Below the pieces are notes generated by a model. That model saw only the letters and a program-made list of their open reading frames with translations, ran no database searches and was not told the DNA's origin. Position numbers and translations under genes: made by a program. Shown here one piece after another: positions 24,241 to 31,810 of a stretch of DNA of 64,000 nt; the stretch's first letter is position 1; every line of letters starts with the position of its first letter. This stretch comes from Vibrio porteresiae DSM 19223 (lineage in GTDB: Bacteria; Pseudomonadota; Gammaproteobacteria; Enterobacterales; Vibrionaceae). The stretch is taken from NCBI RefSeq assembly GCF_024347055.1, contig NZ_AP024896.1:930001-994000 (forward strand), written 5' to 3'.

Positions 24241-24273
24241 AAGTAGTAGTGGTTTATTCGCTGCTACTTTTTT
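24241..24273 (+). terminator. Terminator of the 32-residue protein gene
   Basis: AAGTAGTAG and CTGCTACTT pair with one G-U across an 11-base loop, followed by a T-run. Confidence 0.8.
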
Positions 24274-24648
24274 ATTTGTGCTATTTACTATGCAGAATAT
24301 ATACGAGATTGCACCAGCAATTCTTTCCTTTGCTATCGTGCTTATATCAACTTCACTATCGCTCATTCTTATCTGATTACTGATTATAAACTTGCGTTTA
24401 ATATTGAAAGCTCCTTGGATACATATCGCAAAACCAGCATCAAATGATAAATACCATGAATGTAAAATGACGTTCTATTCATATTTACAAATCATTACAG
24501 AGTTAACATTTAGTTTCAAAAAAGTTAAATAATATGTAGTTTAATTCATTTGTTGTGTATTGAATATGCAATAAATAGATTGAGTAATATATTAACAAGC
24601 GCTTATTTAGTGGTAACAATGTAACCATGTCTTATTTATGATAAAAGT
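24274..24648. other. AT-rich spacer upstream of the receiver-TPR gene
   Basis: About 375 bases of AT-rich sequence with no supported gene and no recognised site. Confidence 0.35.
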
Positions 24649-24676
24649 TTGACAAAGTCACTATTTAATATACTAT
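24649..24676 (+). promoter_or_regulatory. Sigma-70-like promoter
   Basis: TTGACA at 24649-24654 and TACTAT at 24671-24676 are separated by 16 bases. It lies about 50 bases before the receiver-TPR gene start. Confidence 0.5.
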
Positions 24677-24724
24677 CCGATGCACAATTAAATGTGGTGT
24701 ATTCTTTTATAAAAGATATGGCGT

Positions 24725-26407
24725 ATGGTATACAAAGAGCTTAAGATAAGCCATTTGAAAACATTGATTATCGATCGCTCTGATTTCACGCTTACGAATA
24801 TTCGGAGTATTCTGCACAAGATCAGTATTACCGACGTAAGAATCGAGAAGAAACTCGATACCGCCATTACCCAGATAGAAAAAAGTATTGAAGATCATAA
24901 TATCTACGATTTAATTATCGTTGACTTCGATATATCCAAATTCGTGACTTATAAACGAATAGAATCCTTTCTCCAAAATATCAGTCCACGCAGTTGCCTT
25001 ATCTTAACCAGTTCTGACCATAGCAAAGAGAACATTGTTAAGATGTTGGAAAACGAGCCCGATGATATTTTGCTTAAGCCATATCGTATTGATACCTTGA
25101 AAAACCGCCTGCGCCACAATGCTCGCAACGTGATCGTCACTAGTGACTTACGTAAAGCTCTAGAACAACGCGACAGCAAGCATATTTTGTCGGCGATTCA
25201 CGAAATTGAACGTCACAATGAGTACGGTATATCAACTACATGGCTCAATAAACTCAAGATCAAAGCATCATTTGAAGATAAAGCTTACGAGAAAGTGATT
25301 AACTCTGCCGAGCATTACCTAAGCTATAGCGAATCAGAGTGGGCGAGAAACTATTTATGTCGTTCTCTATTTCACGTTAAGTTTTACGACAAAGCGATAG
25401 AACAAGCAAAGATTGGTCGTCGTAAATACCCGATGTCGACCAACTTTTGTGTCGTTATGGGACAAGCCTTACTCATGAAAGGCGCGATAAAAGAAGCTGA
25501 AAAGCAGTTTCGTAAAGCGATTGAAATTAACCCAGATTGTATTGATGCGACTTTGGGGTTGGTTGATACTTGTTCTAAGCATGACGATGTCGAAACGCTA
25601 GTTAAGCGTTATGAAAACTTAGTAAGCCAAGTTGAAGGTACTATTTACGATAGTGCAGACTACTACGTTGATTATGCAAACGCATTGAAAGAAACGTCCG
25701 ATGTTTCGCCTGTTGGCGAACAGCTCACGCAACTCATGCAGGCTGGTGAGATCTTAAAGCGAGGTAAAGGGTATTACAACGATAATGAAAACATCGATAT
25801 CTGTATAAAATTGCTCGATGTGGCAAAAGATATTATTGAATGTAGAACCAACAATGCAGCTCAGATCCTCAATGACTTGATAGAGCACTCAAAAGATGCT
25901 GTTTTAAGTTCAGTAAGCACGTGTATCAACGTTGCTTATATGTTGGACTTAATGTGTGAAAAGGAATCGCTAGAACATTTCTTTACTGAATTGGATCTCT
26001 CTGAAATCGAGATTTATCCAGGGGATGCGAGCAATTCACAAAAAGTACGCCGGCTGGTACTGCAACGTTACAGTGTGCGTCGACGTAACACGGGATTCAA
26101 CGGCAAAGACTACTCAACGCTAAAAGAAGACATCAACACCAACATCAAGAACAACGATTATGATATGGCTGCAGTCAAACTCAAAGACATGTTGGATTAT
26201 GGCAAGTATCTACCAAACTTGATCTTGTTCTACGTAAAACTCAGAGCAATAAGCTGCATCAACAAACAGTTTAATCGACGTTCGATAGCTGCATACAATG
26301 ACTCAATTCATTTTGCCAAAAACAATCTACGCGAAAAGAAAGACTTACAGAAGCTAGATGTCATTATCAAGAACTACAAACGCGACCGCATGAAGGTAAA
26401 TGTTTAG
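24725..26407 (+). CDS. Receiver domain-TPR protein, VieB-like
   Basis: A 560-residue protein. Residues 10-130 form a CheY-like receiver with phospho-acceptor Asp67 (IIVDFDI), Thr95 and Lys118; the usual acidic pair is Asp17-Arg18, one residue short. The rest is helical with TPR-like repeats, clearest at FCVVMGQALLMKGAIKEAEKQFRKAIEINPDCIDA (about 237-271). There is no DNA-binding or enzymatic output domain. The architecture is that of V. cholerae VieB, which modulates the VieS kinase. No kinase gene is adjacent, so it is an orphan here. Confidence 0.75.
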   Translation: MVYKELKISHLKTLIIDRSDFTLTNIRSILHKISITDVRIEKKLDTAITQIEKSIEDHNIYDLIIVDFDISKFVTYKRIESFLQNISPRSCLILTSSDHSKENIVKMLENEPDDILLKPYRIDTLKNRLRHNARNVIVTSDLRKALEQRDSKHILSAIHEIERHNEYGISTTWLNKLKIKASFEDKAYEKVINSAEHYLSYSESEWARNYLCRSLFHVKFYDKAIEQAKIGRRKYPMSTNFCVVMGQALLMKGAIKEAEKQFRKAIEINPDCIDATLGLVDTCSKHDDVETLVKRYENLVSQVEGTIYDSADYYVDYANALKETSDVSPVGEQLTQLMQAGEILKRGKGYYNDNENIDICIKLLDVAKDIIECRTNNAAQILNDLIEHSKDAVLSSVSTCINVAYMLDLMCEKESLEHFFTELDLSEIEIYPGDASNSQKVRRLVLQRYSVRRRNTGFNGKDYSTLKEDINTNIKNNDYDMAAVKLKDMLDYGKYLPNLILFYVKLRAISCINKQFNRRSIAAYNDSIHFAKNNLREKKDLQKLDVIIKNYKRDRMKVNV

Positions 26408-26717
26408 TCTGAACGTGGAATCGGTACGAGTTACAAGGTCACTTAATCAGACAATTCAAAGGCGAAATTGGGGTCAGAGATGCCGAATTTGTGGATGTTA
26501 AAAAAAGAGACATTAGTTCGTATTATATGTGTTATGTTAAATATATAGTTCTGCATCCATCATTCTGGTTTACTCATGCTCTCTCTCGGTGTGAAGCTAT
26601 TAAACATAACTGTATTTACCATAAAATACCTAATAATCACATTTATAATCTGCGATTAAAAATACGATTATTAGGTTTACTTAACTTATATCGTTTGTTG
26701 TTGGCCAGTTGTAGTCG
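26408..26717. other. Intergenic region carrying dif
   Basis: No supported gene. A 76-codon open frame across it lacks a ribosome site and overlaps dif. Near 26465 an AATTGGGGTCAGAG motif occurs, of a kind often seen beside REP-type repeats. Confidence 0.5.
26515..26542 (+). other. dif: dif-like XerCD recombination site
   Basis: The right half TTATGTTAAAT is a perfect XerD arm. The left half AGTTCGTATTA matches 9 of 11 positions of the XerC arm AGTGCGCATTA, with a 6-base centre TATGTG. Overall 24 of 28 bases match my recollection of V. cholerae dif1. Surrounding matS sites and the switch in gene direction support it as the chromosomal dif; the weaker XerC arm could instead mean a phage-derived or chromosome-II variant. 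Confidence 0.8.
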
Positions 26718-27137
26718 TTAGCTAAGCGCAGTCGACTGGATAAACTTAGCCGTAGCATTTACTTTTGGTTGCTGTGTAACGCTTAACGTCGCTTCAAGTT
26801 GATAGATCTTGTGGCGATGTTGCACTAACTTAGCTTCGATATCGACCCAATCTCCAACGGCCAAAGCTTGGTGATATCTTAAATTTAATTCAGCTGTCAT
26901 GGCGTTATTGATGCCATGTAGCTGGAGCCAGTTTACCATGGCTGAATCAACTAAGATCGCTGCAACACCACCGTGTAGAACGCCTTGATATCCTTGATAA
27001 TGCTCCTGTACTTGATACCGACAAGACACGGTATCGTCTGCCATTATTTTGAAAACCAAACCCAGTGCAAATGGGTTTTGCTGCTCATTTCCGCAGGCAA
27101 TACAGCCTGCGTGTGACATTCGAAATACGTTATTCAT
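26718..27137 (-). CDS. PaaI-type hotdog thioesterase
   Basis: The ATG at 27137 overlaps the upstream gene's stop by eight bases; the frame extends to 27176 but without a ribosome site. The 139-residue product has a CIACG motif near the N-terminus, the hotdog core GYQGVLHGGVAAILVDSAMVNWL and a C-terminal AKFIQ strand. It is probably an acyl-CoA thioesterase of unknown substrate. It is the last gene of a - strand pair with the NifX-like gene. Confidence 0.8.
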   Translation of the reverse strand: MNNVFRMSHAGCIACGNEQQNPFALGLVFKIMADDTVSCRYQVQEHYQGYQGVLHGGVAAILVDSAMVNWLQLHGINNAMTAELNLRYHQALAVGDWVDIEAKLVQHRHKIYQLEATLSVTQQPKVNATAKFIQSTALS

Positions 27138-27624
27138 GTTTACAGCCGTGGCAGCATGGCTTTTTATGGCGTTCATCTGCTGTATAAATGCGATTGATCT
27201 TACTAGGAACCAAACTCTGAGTCTGACTTATCAAATGCTCATCGTCCTGCTGATACGTGCCTATAGCAGACGCTCTCTTTTTACCTGGCTTAACCCGCAT
27301 AGTCTCTGAGACCTGTGTACTTAGTTCATACTCGTCCCAGAACTCCGCCATTGATCGAATATGTCTTGGTAATCTCAATACATCAATATGACTTTCTCTC
27401 AATTTTTCCCAGTAATGTGGACCAATGTCTTTTATATAAACGGCGGTAACATCATTTTCTTTCAACCATGAAATGACGTGTTTCTTGGCAAAGCAACCCG
27501 ACTCTATAAATGCTTTTTGGGCACAAACAACGTGACTATCTTTATCGACAATCACGTAGTGTGTCGCTTTGGAAAAATGACTAGAAATAGTAACGTCGTC
27601 TTTCATTGGTAATGCAACTAACAT
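27130..27624 (-). CDS. Dinitrogenase iron-molybdenum cofactor (NifX/NifB)-family protein
   Basis: A 164-residue protein. Residues 1-100 fit the NifX/NafY-type fold: MLVALPMKDD, ISSHFSKATHYVIVD, then KKHVISWLKENDVTAVYIKDIGP. The C-terminal tail carries a CCHGC cluster that could bind metal. TAGGAG precedes the ATG. No nitrogenase genes are present; such proteins commonly neighbour DUF134 regulators, as here. Two GCATATGC boxes sit in its promoter region. Confidence 0.75.
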   Translation of the reverse strand: MLVALPMKDDVTISSHFSKATHYVIVDKDSHVVCAQKAFIESGCFAKKHVISWLKENDVTAVYIKDIGPHYWEKLRESHIDVLRLPRHIRSMAEFWDEYELSTQVSETMRVKPGKKRASAIGTYQQDDEHLISQTQSLVPSKINRIYTADERHKKPCCHGCKHE

Positions 27625-27641
27625 GATTAGCTCCTAATTAT

Positions 27642-27682
27642 TAGCATATGCTATTTATAATGGATATTAATAGCATATGCAA
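27642..27682. promoter_or_regulatory. Pair of GCATATGC palindromic boxes
   Basis: TAGCATATGCTA (27642-27653, a perfect palindrome) and TAGCATATGCAA (27671-27682) lie 29 bases apart centre to centre, just upstream of the NifX-like gene. The nearby DUF134 helix-turn-helix protein is the likely binder by context. Confidence 0.6.
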
Positions 27683-27701
27683 TAAATAGGTATGACAGTG
27701 A

Positions 27702-27733
27702 CAAAAAAAGAGCAGGCTCTCACCTACTCTTTT
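27702..27733 (-). terminator. Terminator after the DUF134 gene
   Basis: On the - strand AAAAGAGTAGG and CCTGCTCTTTT pair with one wobble across a 6-base loop and run into a seven-T tract. Confidence 0.85.
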
Positions 27734-27755
27734 AAAATACTTCTAAGTTAAAAAA

Positions 27756-27768
27756 GTGACATTGTCAC
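27756..27768. promoter_or_regulatory. matS site (MatP binding)
   Basis: GTGACATTGTCAC fits GTGACRNYGTCAC exactly and overlaps the stop codon of the DUF134 gene. It is the last site found; none occurs from here to the right edge, 36 kb away. Confidence 0.8.
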
Positions 27769-28034
27769 ATTTTTAAAGCTTTACCATTAACAAGGCAATC
27801 CACCATTTTTCTACGTGCAGATTTCACAAGATTGGCGAGTGTTTGCCTTGAAACGCCCATGACGGCGGCGGCTTCTTGTTGCTGAAGACCTTCAAGGTCA
27901 ACAAGTCTTAGTGCTTCAAACTCATCCAGTGCCAACTCCAACTGCTCTAACTCTGACATGGGAATACCGTTGGGTTTAAAACAGGAATTGGGTGGAGAAC
28001 CACAAATGTTGCGTGGCAATTTTGGTCTGGCCAT
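27765..28034 (-). CDS. DUF134-family helix-turn-helix protein
   Basis: An 89-residue protein of the DUF134/UPF0251 family: MARPKLPRNICG, then a helix-turn-helix in ALDEFEALRLVDLEGLQQQEAAAVMGVSRQTLANLVKSARRK (residues about 34-75), similar to sigma-70 region 4. It is probably a DNA-binding regulator of the adjacent NifX-like gene. Its stop codon is embedded in a matS site. Confidence 0.85.
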   Translation of the reverse strand: MARPKLPRNICGSPPNSCFKPNGIPMSELEQLELALDEFEALRLVDLEGLQQQEAAAVMGVSRQTLANLVKSARRKMVDCLVNGKALKM

Positions 28035-28066
28035 AACGCCTCATATGAAGTGATAAAAAACAAAAA

Positions 28067-28086
28067 GGAAGCTTAAGGTAGCTTCC
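28067..28086 (-). terminator. Terminator after yciH
   Basis: GGAAGCT, 6-base loop, AGCTTCC, followed on the - strand by TTTTTGTTTTTT. Confidence 0.88.
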
Positions 28087-28101
28087 TCTAAAAAGATGGG
28101 G

Positions 28102-28413
28102 TTAAGCGCCAGCAAGTTTAACTGTGTGGCCTTTTTTCTCGAGATGCGCTTTAATTTTATCGCGAACATCACCTTGAATTTCAATGCAGCCATCTTTTAC
28201 AGCGCCACCGCATCCACACACTTTTTTGAGCTCTGCAGCGAGTAACTTTAGTGGCGCATCGTCTAAATCTAGGCCTTTAACGATACTGACGCCTTTACCT
28301 TTACGGCCTTTTGTTTCCCGGTGAATACGAACAATGCCATCGCCTTTAGGTCTTTCGACTTTTTCTGGTTCTGGTTTAATACGGCCGGTTTCTGTTGAAT
28401 ATACTAAAGTCAT
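28102..28413 (-). CDS. yciH: SUI1-family translation factor YciH
   Basis: A 103-residue protein of the eIF1/SUI1 fold. VRIHRETKGRKGKGVSIVKGL, the CGCGGAVKDGCIEIQGD strand-loop and the IKAHLEKKGHTVKLAG end are typical of YciH. In E. coli YciH influences initiation fidelity in vitro and is non-essential. It lies nine bases after the DUF3319-like gene and probably shares its transcript. Confidence 0.93.
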   Translation of the reverse strand: MTLVYSTETGRIKPEPEKVERPKGDGIVRIHRETKGRKGKGVSIVKGLDLDDAPLKLLAAELKKVCGCGGAVKDGCIEIQGDVRDKIKAHLEKKGHTVKLAGA

Positions 28414-28422
28414 ACTAAATAA

Positions 28423-28815
28423 CTACTTCTTCTGCTGAGCTTGTTTAGCTTCCGCACGTTGTTTAGCAACTAAATAAGCTTCAATGTGTTTTTGAATTGC
28501 GAGTTTGGAGCCTTTGATAAGACGCCCGTTGAAAAAACAGTACCAAGCATTAGGAGCGCCGGTATCATTTTTTAATGTGAAGCCGTTAAACTCTTCATGC
28601 AAAGATCCAGTGGTTTCCTCGCGCTTTGCATTAAGAGATTCAAACTCTCTAGGGTCAATTATTGAGGCTGTGTCACACCACCAATCAATACTTTTTTTGA
28701 CCGCAGCAAGGTTACCCGTCAGCACATGGTTTTTTATTTTTACTTGCCATATCTCAGTCGAATTAGGCGCAGATTGTAAATGAAATCCTCGGTAAATTGA
28801 GACGGCCATAGGCAT
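28423..28815 (-). CDS. Conserved Vibrio protein with an internal duplication (DUF3319-like)
   Basis: A 130-residue soluble protein that I believe belongs to DUF3319. It contains two similar halves: YRGFHLQSAPNSTEIWQVKI...AAVKKSIDWW and FNGFTLKNDTGAPNAWYCFF...LAIQKHIEAY, each of about 40 residues. The C-terminus is rich in Ala, Lys and Gln. The ribosome site is weak. No function is known to me. Confidence 0.65.
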   Translation of the reverse strand: MPMAVSIYRGFHLQSAPNSTEIWQVKIKNHVLTGNLAAVKKSIDWWCDTASIIDPREFESLNAKREETTGSLHEEFNGFTLKNDTGAPNAWYCFFNGRLIKGSKLAIQKHIEAYLVAKQRAEAKQAQQKK

Positions 28816-28913
28816 TCTATACTCTTTAAATACGATTACCTTAAATAATAATTGTATATCTTATCTTAGCAAGTATATTTATATCTAAATTGCGATAGTT
28901 ATAGTGCATTGAT

Positions 28914-29873
28914 ATGAAAAAAGTGACTCCAGTGATGATAAATTCATCAAATCAACAACAATTCGTCTCTCTTTTCCAAAAAGAGATTACAGTTCATCAG
29001 TTTAAAGATGTCACTCAGAATCAATATGCACATAGCTCATGTCTCGCGATGGTGAAGGATTGGAATCTTTTTCTGACCTTTTGCCATTCTCGTCATGTCG
29101 CTTCGTTACCCGCATCCACGACTGCAGTCAGGTTATTTCTTGAACACGAAGCGCGTTCGCGTAAATACGCCACTGTCCGGCGCTATTCCATCACAGTCAG
29201 CGTGATTCATCAGTTATGTGGTTTGTCCGATCCTACTAATCACAATCAAGTTCGCAAGGTGCTGATGCAACTGCGATTGGATAAGCATGGTGATAATAAA
29301 CAGGCGGACACCTTCACCGCCAAACACCTCGAACAAATGGATAAAGCACTGGGTAAAAGTAAAGAAGCCAAAGAGATTCGTGATTTGGCGATTTATCATG
29401 TGATGTTCGAATGCGCGTTAAAACGTGGCGAATTGAAAATGTTACCTCTTGACCAAATCCGTTGGCAAAACAAAGATGCCATTGTCTCTATCAACGATTC
29501 AAGCTATGCGCTTTCAGAGTCTGGAAGCAAAGCCTTAGCGCGATGGTTGGGACTATTAAATGGTATCGAGGGGACAGCATTTCGCGCTATCAATCGACAC
29601 GGAACCATCAGCGATAAACCATTGGATGATTCGTCTATCTATCGTATTTTGCGCGCTGCAGGTGAACGTATTGGTCAACCACAGTTGCAGTTTTCTGGTC
29701 AGTCAACACGAATTGGAGCGGTAAAAGAACTTGCCAAACAAGGACTTAAAGCTAAGGAAATCCAGAGTTTTGGCCGTTGGCTTAGCCCTGCTATGCCTTA
29801 TCAATATCTTGGTGATAAGAACACAGCAGAGCGCGAAAAAATTCGCTTCCTAAGTATTAAGCCTTGGGAGTAA
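28914..29873 (+). CDS. Tyrosine recombinase-fold protein with altered active site
   Basis: A 319-residue integrase-like protein with an N-terminal SAM-like DNA-binding domain (about 30-125) and a catalytic domain. Box I Arg171 (CALKRGEL), the box II Arg266 in FSGQSTRIGA and a C-terminal Tyr (296 or 298, in AMPYQYLG) after GRW are present. The box II His of HxxR is Gln263. No direct repeats marking an integrated element are visible, so it looks like a resident gene. Its 3' end overlaps ddl by 17 bases, convergently. Confidence 0.75.
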   Translation: MKKVTPVMINSSNQQQFVSLFQKEITVHQFKDVTQNQYAHSSCLAMVKDWNLFLTFCHSRHVASLPASTTAVRLFLEHEARSRKYATVRRYSITVSVIHQLCGLSDPTNHNQVRKVLMQLRLDKHGDNKQADTFTAKHLEQMDKALGKSKEAKEIRDLAIYHVMFECALKRGELKMLPLDQIRWQNKDAIVSINDSSYALSESGSKALARWLGLLNGIEGTAFRAINRHGTISDKPLDDSSIYRILRAAGERIGQPQLQFSGQSTRIGAVKELAKQGLKAKEIQSFGRWLSPAMPYQYLGDKNTAEREKIRFLSIKPWE

Positions 29874-30861
29874 GCGAGCTTTTAACGCAGTTAGCAAGAA
29901 ACTCAGAGAAACGGTGCCCATTATGCTCGAGCATTTTCGGGAACATCGAAATGGGTGTCATTCCTGGGAAGGTATTGATTTCGTTTAGATAAACGTCACC
30001 TTCAGGTGTCAGGAAGAAATCGATACGCGATAAATGGCGCAATTTCATGTGCACAAACGCTTTTTCTGCTGCTTGGTGAATCGCTTGCAGTTGTTGCTCT
30101 GTGAGGTTTTCCGCTTCTACAACAGTATGCGAATGACTTCCCGCACTGTATTTCTCTTCATAGGTGTAAAATGCATCCGCTGGTGCGATGACTTCACCTG
30201 GTTTAGTGATGTGTAGTTTGCCGTTGAACTCATAGGCTGCCACTTCTAACTCACGTGGTTTTACCGCTTTTTCTACTAGGACTTGCTCGGAGAAAGTAAA
30301 CGCATTAGCGACAGTTTCTGCCACCTGAGTTTCACTAGTGACCTTATAACAACCTACGGACGAACCTTGGCGAGCGGCTTTAACGAAAATAGCGCCCCAG
30401 GTTTGTAGTGCTTGCGTGGTCTTTTCGACCGCATCTTGATTGTTTTCTGAAAGAAAAACATAAGGCGTATTAGGAATACCTAACGCGTCATACCAAAGCT
30501 TAGATGTAATCTTGTTAAAACTGTTGGAACTGGCTTCTGGACCACAGCCTAAGTAAGGGATACCGGCCAGATTTAGCATAGATTGAATGTCACCCGTTTC
30601 TCCCGGATAACCATGAATGCATGGAACAACAAAATCAATGTGATAGGTTGCGCCGTCGCTATTTAGCGTTGCCGTATTGGTATCGAGATAAACCAGTGAA
30701 CCAGATTCTAAGAACCACCCCTCAGTTTTCATTTCGACGCGAATGACGTCAAACTCAGGAGTTAAAGCGAGTTGTTGTTGAATATAATTCGCTGAAATGA
30801 GAGAAACTTCGTGCTCAGATGAGCCACCGCCGCACAAAAGTAAAATAGTTGTCTTTGTCAT
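29857..30861 (-). CDS. ddlA: D-alanine--D-alanine ligase
   Basis: A 334-residue ATP-grasp enzyme that joins two D-Ala for peptidoglycan. Visible motifs are LLLCGGGSSEHEVSLISA, HGYPGETGDIQSMLNLAGIPYLG, FVKAARQGSSVG, the EKYSAGSH segment and LNEINTFPGMTPISMFPKM. The length and sequence resemble the DdlA type. It stands alone in the - direction. Confidence 0.95.
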   Translation of the reverse strand: MTKTTILLLCGGGSSEHEVSLISANYIQQQLALTPEFDVIRVEMKTEGWFLESGSLVYLDTNTATLNSDGATYHIDFVVPCIHGYPGETGDIQSMLNLAGIPYLGCGPEASSNSFNKITSKLWYDALGIPNTPYVFLSENNQDAVEKTTQALQTWGAIFVKAARQGSSVGCYKVTSETQVAETVANAFTFSEQVLVEKAVKPRELEVAAYEFNGKLHITKPGEVIAPADAFYTYEEKYSAGSHSHTVVEAENLTEQQLQAIHQAAEKAFVHMKLRHLSRIDFFLTPEGDVYLNEINTFPGMTPISMFPKMLEHNGHRFSEFLANCVKSSLTPKA

Positions 30862-30983
30862 TAATGTATTCCGTGACTGACCCCATCAGGTTTGTTGACT
30901 ATGATAGTCAATTCACCGACAACTTACAGTGTTATCCGGCTTTTCTAACCAAATAATGGCTTAACCGGCTACTAAACAAACGA

Positions 30984-31006
30984 CAAGAGGCGAAAATCGC
31001 CTCTTG
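30984..31006 (-). terminator. Terminator of the SPOR lipoprotein gene
   Basis: CAAGAGGCGA, loop AAA, TCGCCTCTTG, about 14 bases after the stop; the - strand tail is only moderately T-rich. Confidence 0.75.
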
Positions 31007-31019
31007 TTGCTTCAAACCA

Positions 31020-31580
31020 TTAGTTAAGTTTGTTCATTGTTGGGAATTCTGAGTTTTTAATCGCGTCAATGCTTTTAACGAAAGGATTTAATTTCTTCAA
31101 CTCATCGGGTAATGCGGCAATCGCTTTTGCTGCTTCCTGACGTGTTGCAAAGTCGCCAAACAACACTGTGTACCATTTTGTACCGTTCACCACTTTGTAG
31201 TTTTCCCAAATAGGTTGCCCATTTTTAGGCAGAATATTTGAGAAGTGATCCACTTTGGTTTGAGAGCCCACAGCGACTACCTGGATGGTATAACCAAAAC
31301 GTGTATGTGCTGCGTTTTGCTTCGCTGTTGGTGGAATGATTTTCACGCTTTTAGTTGCTGCTGGTTGCTGTTTAGGCACGGCAGGTGTTGGTTGGGTGCG
31401 TGGAGAGACGTTCTGCTCAGAAATGCCCTGCATAGCTCCATCTTGAGTCACGATAGGTTGGGAAACTTGAGCAACCTTAAAATCCTCTTGGTGACTTTCA
31501 GAAGTGACATCCGTAACGTAATTTTCTGAGGCACATGCAGCTAACAAAGCTGACAAGCCTACAATAGCAATCTTTTTCAT
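31020..31580 (-). CDS. SPOR-domain lipoprotein
   Basis: A 186-residue lipoprotein: the lipobox is LLAAC near residue 16. A Pro/Gln/Thr-rich linker (about 30-90) leads to a SPOR domain (YTIQVVAVGSQTKVDHFSNIL... GTKWYTVLFGDFATRQEAAKAIAALP). SPOR domains bind denuded glycan at the division septum, so the protein probably acts in the cell envelope at midcell. The linker would let an outer- or inner-membrane-anchored domain reach the wall. Confidence 0.88.
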   Translation of the reverse strand: MKKIAIVGLSALLAACASENYVTDVTSESHQEDFKVAQVSQPIVTQDGAMQGISEQNVSPRTQPTPAVPKQQPAATKSVKIIPPTAKQNAAHTRFGYTIQVVAVGSQTKVDHFSNILPKNGQPIWENYKVVNGTKWYTVLFGDFATRQEAAKAIAALPDELKKLNPFVKSIDAIKNSEFPTMNKLN

Positions 31581-31810
31581 GGAATCTTTAACGCTCTTTG
31601 TAGATAGTCATTAAATCATGCCGATAGCGGCGCTGAGAATCAAGTTCATGTTACTAATATATAACTATATCCTTGGAATTTTGACACAAACTAAGCCAAA
31701 TAGGTCGCAGTTGTGATCACTCTGGCATTAATAAGACCTTCAGAGGGCGAAAGAATTCATTATACTCATGATTCTTACTTTAAAAGTTTGTCTGAGCGAG
31801 GCCCTAGCGC

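Noticed and set aside
24649..24663. TTGACAAAGTCAC looks like a matS site.
   Set aside because: Two positions break the consensus; the TTGACA is better explained as a -35 element.
26491..26721. A 76-codon open frame spanning dif.
   Set aside because: No ribosome site, and it runs across the dif-like site and into the thioesterase gene end.
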